From positions 1 through 15,191 of the forward strand of contig DYCA01000022.1 of NCBI GenBank assembly GCA_019418305.1: a stretch of DNA of 15,191 nt, written 5' to 3'. The stretch comes from Clostridiales bacterium (GTDB lineage Bacteria; Bacillota; Clostridia; Oscillospirales; Butyricicoccaceae). The notes under the pieces are model-generated. The model was not told the origin of the DNA. It ran no database searches and was given only the letters and a program-made list of their open reading frames with translations. A program made the translations under genes and the position numbers. Below are positions 1 through 6,128 of the stretch, piece after piece. The first letter of the stretch is position 1. Every line of letters begins with the position of its first letter.

Positions 1-52
1 GATTGACACACGCCCCTCAAACGTGCCTGTCTACCAGTTCCAGCACACTCGC
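1..52 (-). tRNA. tRNA-Leu(GAG), partial, second copy
   Basis: This is the 5' part of a leucine tRNA, running off the left edge of the window. All 52 bases are identical to the matching part of the complete tRNA-Leu(GAG) at 344-428, including the acceptor 5' strand (46-52) and the GAG anticodon loop. The 3' half, T arm and CCA lie outside the window. It has its own consensus promoter at 97-125. Confidence 0.9.
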
Positions 53-69
53 ATTCTCTTTTGCGTCGT

Positions 70-89
70 GTCGCATCACTGTCAGCGAC
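70..89 (-). other. 5' leader hairpin of tRNA-Leu copy 2
   Basis: Inverted repeat GTCGC/GCGAC with a 10-base loop. It falls at the predicted 5' end of the transcript, just downstream of the -10 box at 97-102. The same element recurs at 446-465 before the other tRNA-Leu(GAG). Its role is unknown; transcript protection or a processing signal are guesses. Confidence 0.5.
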
Positions 90-96
90 GGATAAT

Positions 97-125
97 ATTA
101 TAGCAAAAGGAAACGGTTTTGTCAA
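97..125 (-). promoter_or_regulatory. Promoter of tRNA-Leu copy 2
   Basis: On the minus strand a perfect -35 TTGACA (120-125) and a perfect -10 TATAAT (97-102) are separated by 17 bases. This is a full sigma-A consensus, as expected for a strong stable-RNA promoter. The start site should lie near base 90. Confidence 0.9.
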
Positions 126-189
126 TATATTTCGTCGAATCTGTTTGATTGGATCGGTTATGTTTATTTTGCATGGTGCAAGTCAATAC

Positions 190-232
190 AAAAAAGAAAA
201 AGTACTGAACTTCTTTCGAAATCAGTACTTTT
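190..232 (-). terminator. Intrinsic terminator of the tRNA-Leu pair
   Basis: An inverted repeat AGTACTGA/TCAGTACT (201-208 with 222-229), extendable by A-T pairs, is followed on the minus strand by a run TTTTCTTTTTT (190-200). It lies directly 3' of the tRNA-Leu(CAG) CCA end and should end the two-tRNA transcript. Confidence 0.9.
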
Positions 233-234
233 CT

Positions 235-320
235 TGGTGCGGATGGGGGGACTTGAACCCCCACGTCCTTGCGAACACTAGCACCTGAAGCTAGCGCGTC
301 TGCCATTCCGCCACATCCGC
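235..320 (-). tRNA. tRNA-Leu(CAG)
   Basis: A complete class II tRNA of 86 bases with encoded CCA (235-237). The acceptor stem GCGGATG (5' strand, 314-320) pairs with CATCCGC (3' strand, 239-245). The anticodon loop reads TTCAGGT between CTAGC/GCTAG stems, giving anticodon CAG for CUG codons. The long variable arm is typical of leucine tRNAs. It is 23 bases downstream of tRNA-Leu(GAG) with no promoter between, so the two are probably co-transcribed. Confidence 0.95.
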
Positions 321-343
321 ATATTTAATTTTTCGTTTGAAGG

Positions 344-428
344 TGGTGCGAGTGACGGGACTTGAACCCGTACGTCGATTGACACACGCCCCTCAAACGT
401 GCCTGTCTACCAGTTCCAGCACACTCGC
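344..428 (-). tRNA. tRNA-Leu(GAG)
   Basis: A complete class II tRNA of 85 bases with encoded CCA (344-346). The acceptor stem GCGAGTG (422-428) pairs with CACTCGC (348-354). The anticodon loop TTGAGGG gives anticodon GAG, reading CUC/CUU leucine codons. A near-identical second copy begins at base 52. It is the first gene of a two-tRNA unit driven by the promoter at 473-501. Confidence 0.95.
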
Positions 429-445
429 ATTCTCTTTCGTATCGA

Positions 446-465
446 GTCGCCTCACTGTCAGCGAC
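446..465 (-). other. 5' leader hairpin of tRNA-Leu copy 1
   Basis: Inverted repeat GTCGC/GCGAC flanking a 10-base loop at the predicted 5' end of the precursor tRNA. It differs from the element at 70-89 by one base, while several flanking stretches have diverged more. Confidence 0.5.
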
Positions 466-472
466 AAATAGT

Positions 473-501
473 ATTATATCGAAGAAGACGTATGTTGTCA
501 A
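473..501 (-). promoter_or_regulatory. Promoter of the tRNA-Leu pair
   Basis: Perfect -35 TTGACA (496-501) and -10 TATAAT (473-478) on the minus strand, spaced by 17 bases. The geometry matches the promoter at 97-125. Start site predicted near 466. Confidence 0.9.
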
Positions 502-512
502 CATATTTTCTG

Positions 513-552
513 CAAAAAACAAAAAAATTCGGGACCGCTTTTCGGTCCCGAA
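513..552 (-). terminator. Intrinsic terminator of the mod/moa/xdhC operon
   Basis: A perfect 10-bp stem (528-537 with 543-552; left arm TTCGGGACCG) with a 5-base loop is followed on the minus strand by a T-rich run (513-527). It starts four bases after the XdhC-family stop codon and closes the seven-gene operon. Confidence 0.95.
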
Positions 553-555
553 AGC

Positions 556-1509
556 TCAGCGGGCGGCGCGCCACTCGATCAGCTGCGCGGCGATCGAGAC
601 GGCAATCTCCGCAGGGGTCTGCGCGTGGATCTCCAAGCCGATGGGCGTGACAATGCGCCGTTGCGCGGCATCAGAGAACCCTTCCTGCGTCAGAGTGTGG
701 AACAGTGTTTCGCGTTTGCGGCGGCTGCCCATCAGGCCGATGTAGGAGGCGGGGGTGGACAGCGCATAGCGCACCGCGTCTGCGTCGCCTTCATGGCCGC
801 GCGTCATAATGCAGAAGGCATCTGCTTCAGTGGGGCGCAGCGTCCTGGTGAGCGTCTCGGCAAGTTCGGATAGGGGAACGATCAGCGTTTGCTCGGCGTG
901 GGGAAAGCGGTTAGGCGAGCAGAAGTCCGCACGGTCGTCGATGACGATGTGCCGGAAGTCCAGCCGACACAGCAGCGCGCACAGCTCATGCGACACATGT
1001 CCGCCGCCGATGACAAATACCCGCCCCGTGTCGGTCAGAGGCACGCACAGCGCATCTTTGCCGCGCAGCGATAAAACAGACGGACGGGCAGGCAGCGCGC
1101 CATCCTGCGCGATATGAGGCGCAGAGCCGTCCAGCGGCAGGCACAGGCAGATAGGCGTTCTGTCCTGCAAGGCAGTGAGCGCTTCGCGCAGCGGCGCAGT
1201 GTTGTGCAGCGGGGTGAACAGCACCTCGGTCGAACCGCCGCACACCATGCCCAGACTGCCTGCCTTGCGGTTGTCCAGTTCAAAACGCGTCAGACGGCCG
1301 CAGGCGGGCTGTGCGGCCGCCAGCTCAAGACAGCGGTGTTCGAGTAAGCCACCGCCAATCGTGCCGCACAGCAGCCCCTGTGTGCCCGCCAGCAGCATTG
1401 CGCCTTCTTTGCGCGGCGTTGAGCCGGTCGCGCGGGCGACCGAAACCAGCAGGACAGGGCGGCCTGCCTCGATTTCGCGCAGTGCGGTGGTCAGCAGTTG
1501 CTCAAACAT
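556..1509 (-). CDS. xdhC: XdhC/CoxI-family molybdenum hydroxylase maturation protein
   Basis: This 317-residue protein has both halves of the XdhC family. The N-terminal XdhC/CoxI domain shows GSTPRKEG (29-36), GTIGGG (49-54) and MVCGG (88-92). The C-terminal Rossmann domain shows GGGHVS (168-173), TRGHEGD (237-242 region) and GSRRKRE near 261. Characterised XdhC proteins bind molybdenum cofactor and present it for sulfuration before insertion into xanthine dehydrogenase-type enzymes; here the terminal ligand could be sulfur or selenium (inference). An AAGGAGGA ribosome site sits 6 bases before the ATG and overlaps the modC stop, implying coupled expression. It is the last gene of the operon. 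The hydroxylase it would serve is not in the window. A paralogue with another substrate in the CoxI group cannot be excluded. Confidence 0.88.
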   Translation of the reverse strand: MFEQLLTTALREIEAGRPVLLVSVARATGSTPRKEGAMLLAGTQGLLCGTIGGGLLEHRCLELAAAQPACGRLTRFELDNRKAGSLGMVCGGSTEVLFTPLHNTAPLREALTALQDRTPICLCLPLDGSAPHIAQDGALPARPSVLSLRGKDALCVPLTDTGRVFVIGGGHVSHELCALLCRLDFRHIVIDDRADFCSPNRFPHAEQTLIVPLSELAETLTRTLRPTEADAFCIMTRGHEGDADAVRYALSTPASYIGLMGSRRKRETLFHTLTQEGFSDAAQRRIVTPIGLEIHAQTPAEIAVSIAAQLIEWRAAR

Positions 1510-1521
1510 TTGATATCCTCC

Positions 1522-2565
1522 TTATCGGGTCAGCAGCAGTACGTTTTCCGGTGCGATGCCCAACACTTCGGGCGGCGCGGCGGGTTTGCGGTCTTTGGGC
1601 ATGCGCCACCAAAGGGGCGGCGTGTTTTGGCCCTGTCCCGCGTAGCGGAACAGCAAAATCCATTCAAACGGTTCTTCCAGTTCGCCCACCCATTGCACGT
1701 TTGCGCGGTTAGCGGCGGCGCGGGCGTGGAAATAGTGTGCGCGCAGGCCGATGGCATGCAGTTCGTCCGGCACGGGATGCGCGGCGGTAAAACGAAGCCC
1801 CCATGCGGGCGCTTCCACTGTCCACTCGTCGACTTTGCGGGCGGGGGTGATGTTTTTGCAGCCGGTCAGGCGGGCGGCGGCTTCGCTGCGTGGGTCGGCA
1901 AAGACTTCTTTGGTTGCGCCGTCGCGCACAATGCGGCCGTTCTCCATCACGCAGAGCTGACCGCATAGGTGGTAGGCCTCATCGCGGCTGTGTGTGACCA
2001 GCACGGCCTGTCGGCCGTAGGAACGCAGCAAGGCAACAAACTGTGGCTGCAGCTGGTCGCGCAGATGACTGTCGAGCGCGGAGAACGGCTCGTCCAGCAG
2101 TAGCAGGCGCGGCTCGTTCACCAGCATGCGTGCGAGGGCCACGCGCTGTGCCTGTCCGCCGGAGAGCTGCGCCGGGCGCAGCTTTTCAAGGCCCTCCAGC
2201 TGCATCATTTCGATGATGTCCCGCAGGCGACGCTGGCGCGCGGCGGCATCGCGCTCACGGTGCAGGCCGGTCAGGATATTTCGTTCAACCGTCAGGTGCG
2301 GAAACAGGGCATACTGCTGGAATAGATAGCCCACGCGCCGTTGCTGCGGCTTGAGATTGATGCCGCGCGCGGAGTCGAACAGGGTTTCGCCGTCCAGCAT
2401 GATGCAGCCGCTGTCCGGTGTTTCCACGCCCGCGATGCATTTGAGCGTCATGCTCTTGCCGCAGCCGGACGCACCCAGCAGGCCGGTGACGGCATTCTCC
2501 GCGTCAAAGGCGATTTCCAGCACAAAATCGCCCAGTTTTTTGCGGATATCCACATGCAGGCTCAT
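1522..2565 (-). CDS. modC: Molybdate ABC transporter ATP-binding protein
   Basis: This is the ATPase that powers molybdate import with ModB and ModA. Residues 1-205 contain all ABC motifs: Walker A GASGCGKS (31-38), Q-loop Gln83, signature LSGGQ (134-138), Walker B LLLLDEP (154-160) and switch His192. The 347-residue length leaves about 140 residues after the ATPase core, the position where ModC proteins carry a molybdate-binding MOP/TOBE domain; here I see no clear repeat of that domain. The ATG at 2565 overlaps the modB stop as ATGA. A longer frame continues upstream inside modB, but the homology and the ATGA junction favour this start. The substrate is assigned mainly from the neighbours modA and modB. 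Confidence 0.9.
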   Translation of the reverse strand: MSLHVDIRKKLGDFVLEIAFDAENAVTGLLGASGCGKSMTLKCIAGVETPDSGCIMLDGETLFDSARGINLKPQQRRVGYLFQQYALFPHLTVERNILTGLHRERDAAARQRRLRDIIEMMQLEGLEKLRPAQLSGGQAQRVALARMLVNEPRLLLLDEPFSALDSHLRDQLQPQFVALLRSYGRQAVLVTHSRDEAYHLCGQLCVMENGRIVRDGATKEVFADPRSEAAARLTGCKNITPARKVDEWTVEAPAWGLRFTAAHPVPDELHAIGLRAHYFHARAAANRANVQWVGELEEPFEWILLFRYAGQGQNTPPLWWRMPKDRKPAAPPEVLGIAPENVLLLTR

Positions 2566-3230
2566 ACGCGACGCACCCCCTTTTGTCGGCGCTCCAGTAG
2601 GTTGACGGTCAGCAGCACCGCCGCCGAAATGGCAAGGTTGACCAGCACCCACAGAAAGGCATGGGCATCGTCGCCTGTGCGCCAGAGCTGATAGACCGTG
2701 GTCGAGATGGTTGCGGTCTTGCCGGGCGTGTAGCCAATCAGCATGCTGGTTGCGCCGTACTCGCCCAACGCACGCGCAAAGACCAGCACCACGCCTGCGA
2801 TGATGCCCTGACGGCAGGCGGGCATACGGATGCGCCAGAAAATGTAGGTATTGGATAAGCCGAGCGTCTGTCCGGCCTGTGCAAGCGTTTGGTCAAAGGC
2901 CTCGAATGCGCCGCGCGCGGTACGGTAGAGCAGGGGAAAGGCGACGACCGCCGCTGCAATCACGCCGCCGTACCACGTCATGACGAATTTTACACCGATC
3001 TGCTCAAGCGCAATGCCGAGCGGACGGCGGGAACCGAACAACAGCAGCAGAAAATAGCCCACGACTGTGGGTGGCAGCACGAGCGGCAGCGTGAGCACCA
3101 CGTCGAGCACGCCTTTCATTAGGCGCGGCAGACGCACGGCGTAATAGGCCGCGGCAATGCCGGTGAAAAATACGATGATGCTGCTCAGCGCCGCGATGCG
3201 CAGGGAATTGAAGAGCGGATACCAGTCCAC
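2562..3230 (-). CDS. modB: Molybdate ABC transporter permease
   Basis: An integral membrane permease of 222 residues with about five to six hydrophobic segments. The EAA loop that contacts the ATPase is visible as ALGEYGATSMLIG, followed by GYTPGKTATI, both typical of ModB/CysT-type permeases. I place the start at the GTG at 3230, giving an N-terminus beginning (M)DWYPLFNSL, because the only Shine-Dalgarno sequence (AAAGGAG, 3242-3248) overlaps the alternative GTG at 3242 and could not serve it. The gene is translationally coupled to modC through an ATGA overlap and lies 66 bases after modA, with a hairpin between. Confidence 0.9.
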   Translation of the reverse strand: MDWYPLFNSLRIAALSSIIVFFTGIAAAYYAVRLPRLMKGVLDVVLTLPLVLPPTVVGYFLLLLFGSRRPLGIALEQIGVKFVMTWYGGVIAAAVVAFPLLYRTARGAFEAFDQTLAQAGQTLGLSNTYIFWRIRMPACRQGIIAGVVLVFARALGEYGATSMLIGYTPGKTATISTTVYQLWRTGDDAHAFLWVLVNLAISAAVLLTVNLLERRQKGVRRV

Positions 3231-3241
3231 AGGGAAATACA

Positions 3242-3248
3242 CTCCTTT
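3242..3248 (-). promoter_or_regulatory. Ribosome binding site deciding the modB start
   Basis: AAAGGAG on the minus strand. Its last base is also the first base of a GTG codon (3242-3240), which rules that codon out as the usual start. The next GTG (3230) lies 11 bases downstream, long but usable. Confidence 0.6.
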
Positions 3249-3253
3249 GGCAA

Positions 3254-3281
3254 ACGGGGCAGGACACGTGCCCCGCCCCGT
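3254..3281 (-). other. modA-modB intergenic hairpin
   Basis: Arms ACGGGGC (3254-3260) and GCCCCGT (3275-3281) form a 7-bp GC-rich stem; an inner alternative GGGGCA/TGCCCC also exists. There is no T-run, so it is not an intrinsic terminator. It may protect the 3' end of modA mRNA and set modA above modBC, as happens in other binding-protein operons (inference). Confidence 0.5.
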
Positions 3282-3296
3282 CTGTGTTGTTTGAAA

Positions 3297-4145
3297 TTAG
3301 GAAACCGGGGAGAATCCCACGGACTCAAATACAGCCATCGCCTCGTCGGTGGAGAGATAGTCGAGAAACGCTTGCGCCGCCTCCGGATGTGCCGAGGTCT
3401 TGAGCACCGCGGCCGGATAGATGACCTGTTCACACATGTCGGCGGTCGCTTCATCCACGACGGTCAGGCCATCGCTGAACGCGTCGGTTGCGTAGATGAT
3501 GCCTGCGTCCACGCTGCCCTCACGCACCTGTGTGGTCACTTCCTTGACGTTCGTGCCGTAGGTGATGCAGCCCGCGGCTGCAAGCGCGGCTTCGTCCAGC
3601 CCGTAATGGGTCAGAATCTTCTGGGTGTATTGCCCGACCGGCACATCGCTGTTGCCCATCGCCAGCAGGATATCGCCTGCCTGCAAGTGCTGCGCGAGCG
3701 AATCAAAGCTGTCGATGCCCTTGGGATTGCCCTCAGGTACGGCGAGCGTGACCTTGTTTTCCAGCAGGTCGAGACGGCTGTCCGACTGCACGAAATCCAG
3801 CCCTTCGGTGTTGACCGAGGCATCGGCTGCCGCGTCCAGCTGATCCATCTGCTTTTGTGCAGCCGAGATGAACACGTCGCAGTCCGCGCCCTCCTGAATC
3901 TGGGTCTTGAGTGTGCCGGAGGAATCGAAGTTGAAGGTCAGTGTCACGTCGGGCGCGACAGTCTTGTAGTCCTCCGCAATCTGTTCGAGCGTTTCGGTCA
4001 GGCTTGCCGCCGCGAATACGACCAACTCGGTCGGTTCGCCGCTGTCCGCGTTTGCCGAAGCGTCCGCTTCTTTGCTGCCCGATGAGCAGGCGGTCAGGCT
4101 GGCCGCCATACACGCGGCAAGCAGCCCTGCAAGTAGTTTCTTCAT
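3297..4145 (-). CDS. modA: Molybdate-binding lipoprotein
   Basis: This 282-residue extracytoplasmic solute-binding protein has a lipoprotein signal peptide: positive N-terminus MKK, hydrophobic stretch, and lipobox LTAC with Cys20. A Ser/Gly/Glu/Asp-rich linker follows. The mature protein starts with VVFAAASLTE, the hallmark ModA segment, and contains the family sequences FNFDSSGTL, CDVFISA and AGIIYATDA. It captures molybdate (possibly tungstate) outside the membrane and delivers it to ModBC. The ATG at 4145 is preceded by AAAGGAG at 4153-4159. A hairpin abuts this ribosome site (4160-4177), and another follows the gene (3254-3281). It lies 79 bases after the MOSC-MogA gene with no clear promoter in between. 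Confidence 0.95.
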   Translation of the reverse strand: MKKLLAGLLAACMAASLTACSSGSKEADASANADSGEPTELVVFAAASLTETLEQIAEDYKTVAPDVTLTFNFDSSGTLKTQIQEGADCDVFISAAQKQMDQLDAAADASVNTEGLDFVQSDSRLDLLENKVTLAVPEGNPKGIDSFDSLAQHLQAGDILLAMGNSDVPVGQYTQKILTHYGLDEAALAAAGCITYGTNVKEVTTQVREGSVDAGIIYATDAFSDGLTVVDEATADMCEQVIYPAAVLKTSAHPEAAQAFLDYLSTDEAMAVFESVGFSPVS

Positions 4146-4159
4146 GGTGTGTCTCCTTT

Positions 4160-4177
4160 GTCCCGTCTTTCAGGGAC
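4160..4177 (-). other. Hairpin abutting the modA ribosome site
   Basis: GTCCC/GGGAC stem of 5 bp with an 8-base loop, directly upstream of the modA Shine-Dalgarno sequence. On the plus strand it is followed by GTTTTTATTTT and so resembles a terminator, but no plus-strand gene ends here. The remainder of the 4146-4224 gap holds a second weak stem (CGCCG/CGGCG, 4194-4209) and no convincing promoter. Confidence 0.35.
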
Positions 4178-4224
4178 GTTTTTATTTTCAACCCGCCGGT
4201 TTTACGGCGCGGTCGAATCGAAAG

Positions 4225-5157
4225 TCAACGGGCGCAGTCTATCCGTTCTCCGCGCAGCAGTGCGTGCGCGTGCGGAAGCTGGTCCAGAAAAACATCTATG
4301 CACTCCATGCAGGCCTTGGGGCTGCCGGGCAGGTTGATGATGAGTGTTCGTCCGCGGATGACGCTGACGGCGCGCGTCAGCATTGCGCGCGGGGTGATGC
4401 GCAGGCTGGCTGCGCGCATGGCCTCCGCGATGCCGGGCGCGAGTCGCTCGGCGGCATCCAGCGTTGCCTCTGGCGTGAGGTCACGCGGGGAAAAGCCTGT
4501 GCCGCCCGTGGTCAGAATCAGGTCGGGCTGGCGCTGGTCGGCCAGCCGGATGAGGGCTTTGGTCAGCCCTTCGCGTCCGTCGGGCAGAACAAGCTGTTCG
4601 AGAATCGTATAGCCCGCCTCTTGCAGCCGACGCGCGACGGCGGGGCCGCTTTCGTCCTGCCGCTCGCCTGCGGCGCAGCGGTCAGACAGGGTGATGACCG
4701 CCGCCTGCAAGGGCAGCGGCGTGTCGCGCGGCTGGACGGTCATTTCATCGCCTACCGCAATGCGCCCGCCCTCGAGCACACGCGCAAAAATGCCTTCGCG
4801 CGGCATGATGCAGTCTCCCATCTTGTGAAAAATCGCGCAGTGGTGGTGGCAGGCTTTGCCGATTTGCGTGACCTCAAGCAGCACCTCGCCGCAGCGCAGC
4901 AGTGTGCCGACCGGCAGTGTGCGGAAGTCGATGCCCTCGACCACCAGATTTTCGCCGAACGCGCCGGGTGCAACATCCGCGCCGCGCGCATTGAACGCGG
5001 CGATTTCATCCGCAGAAAGCAGGCTGACCTGCCGGTGCCAGTCGCCCGCGTGCGCGTCGCCTTCCAGACCGTGGTTTGCCACGAACAGTGCCGCGCCGCG
5101 GTCTTCCTTCTGTACGCCGCGCACCGCACTGGTGCACACGGCGAGTACCTTTCCCAT
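4225..5157 (-). CDS. MOSC domain-MogA fusion, molybdopterin adenylyltransferase
   Basis: A 310-residue two-domain protein. Residues 1-145 are a MOSC domain, with LEGDAHAG (31-38), FGENLVVEG (67-75) and TQIGKACH then CIMPREGIFARV (97-127). Residues 150-310 are a MogA/MoaB-type domain, with TTGGTGFSPRD (216-226), TPE (228-230) and NLPGSPKA (275-282). MogA adenylylates molybdopterin before molybdenum insertion; MOSC domains are tied to sulfur handling on molybdenum cofactors. The fusion could link these steps, but that is inference. The ATG at 5157 has GGAGG five bases upstream and follows the moaA stop by one base. An in-frame TTG at 5169 lies in this ribosome site and is rejected. Confidence 0.9.
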   Translation of the reverse strand: MGKVLAVCTSAVRGVQKEDRGAALFVANHGLEGDAHAGDWHRQVSLLSADEIAAFNARGADVAPGAFGENLVVEGIDFRTLPVGTLLRCGEVLLEVTQIGKACHHHCAIFHKMGDCIMPREGIFARVLEGGRIAVGDEMTVQPRDTPLPLQAAVITLSDRCAAGERQDESGPAVARRLQEAGYTILEQLVLPDGREGLTKALIRLADQRQPDLILTTGGTGFSPRDLTPEATLDAAERLAPGIAEAMRAASLRITPRAMLTRAVSVIRGRTLIINLPGSPKACMECIDVFLDQLPHAHALLRGERIDCAR

Positions 5158-5158
5158 A

Positions 5159-6127
5159 TTATCCTCCAATTTGGTTCATGGATTTGTGTTCCGTGATGTT
5201 TTCCCGCTGTTGGAAGCAGTGCGCGGCGGGTTTTTGCAAAATTGCTTCGCGCATTGCGTTCCGCAGCGCATCATCGTCCGCGCCGCCGCGCAGCAGAGAG
5301 CGCAGCTCCACGCCCTGCTCGTAGCACAGGCAAGGCTTGAGCAATCCGGCGCTGGTCAGCCGAAGGCGGTTGCAGCGGTCGCAAAAGCCGTGGCTGACTG
5401 CATCAATCAGGCCGAGACAGCTCTGCATACCGGGCGCGCGAAAATACCGCGCCGGCCCATTGCCGCGCGGCTCAGATATCGGCTTTAGCTGCGGCCAGCG
5501 TGCGCGCAGACGGTTGAGTGCGATATCAGCGCTTGTTGTTTGGCCGGTTTGCGTTGTGCCCAGCGGCATGCGCTCAATAAACCGCACATCCACCGGCAAC
5601 GTCTGCGTCAACTCGGCCAGCGGGATAAGCTGGTCGGCGGTTTCGGGCAGCAGCACAGCGTTAATCTTGGTCGGCAGGCGCGCGGCGCACAGGCGCACGG
5701 CGCGCAGCACTTCGTCGGCGGTGTGTGTGCGGCGGGTCAGACGCTGGTACTGCGCGTTGTCCAGCGTGTCCAGGCTGATGTTGACTCCGTCCAGCCCTGC
5801 CGTGCACAGTTCGCCCAGCAGGGGCGGCAGCAGCAGACCGTTGGTGGTCAGCGTGACCTGATGGACACCGGACAGCGCTTTGAGATGTCGAATAAAGTCT
5901 GCGCAGCCGCGCCGCACCAGCGGCTCGCCGCCCGTGACCTTGAAGCGGTTGATGCCGAGCGAAACCGCCGCCTCTGCGACACGCAGCAGTTCCTCATAGC
6001 GCAGCAGTTCATCGTGCACAGTGGGCGGCACGCCTTCGTCCGGCATGCAGTAGCGGCAGCGCAGGTTGCAGCGGTCGGTGATAGACAAGCGCAGGTAGCG
6101 GATTTCTCGTCCGAATGAATCCAGCAT
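5159..6127 (-). CDS. moaA: GTP 3',8-cyclase MoaA
   Basis: The radical SAM enzyme of the first step of molybdenum cofactor synthesis, converting GTP to 3',8-cyclo-7,8-dihydro-GTP with MoaC acting next. At 322 residues it is the usual length. The N-terminal SAM cluster motif is Cys20, Cys24, Cys27, followed by GGEP (66-69). The second, substrate-binding [4Fe-4S] cluster ligands are Cys249, Cys252 and Cys266. The C-terminus ends in the double glycine (QIGG) that MoaA needs for catalysis. The ATG is one base after the stop of the upstream MoeA-like gene, with an AAGGG ribosome site in that gene's end. No moaC is present in the window. Confidence 0.97.
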   Translation of the reverse strand: MLDSFGREIRYLRLSITDRCNLRCRYCMPDEGVPPTVHDELLRYEELLRVAEAAVSLGINRFKVTGGEPLVRRGCADFIRHLKALSGVHQVTLTTNGLLLPPLLGELCTAGLDGVNISLDTLDNAQYQRLTRRTHTADEVLRAVRLCAARLPTKINAVLLPETADQLIPLAELTQTLPVDVRFIERMPLGTTQTGQTTSADIALNRLRARWPQLKPISEPRGNGPARYFRAPGMQSCLGLIDAVSHGFCDRCNRLRLTSAGLLKPCLCYEQGVELRSLLRGGADDDALRNAMREAILQKPAAHCFQQRENITEHKSMNQIGG

Positions 6128-6128
6128 A

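Noticed and set aside
1..428. Integration (att) site at the tRNA-Leu genes
   Set aside because: The repeated part includes the promoter, leader and 5' half of the tRNA rather than only the 3' end, and no integrase or phage gene is seen. Tandem tRNA duplication explains it better.
3291..4085. Plus-strand open frame opposite modA
   Set aside because: No ribosome site or motif; modA on the other strand has a signal peptide and family sequences.
4160..4190. Plus-strand intrinsic terminator before modA
   Set aside because: The hairpin plus T-run fits the plus strand, but no plus-strand gene ends there; kept only as a hairpin in the modA leader.
4072..5196. Long plus-strand open frame opposite MOSC-MogA
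   Set aside because: It lies opposite a protein with clear MOSC and MogA motifs, its translation resembles no family, and high GC content makes long antisense frames common here.
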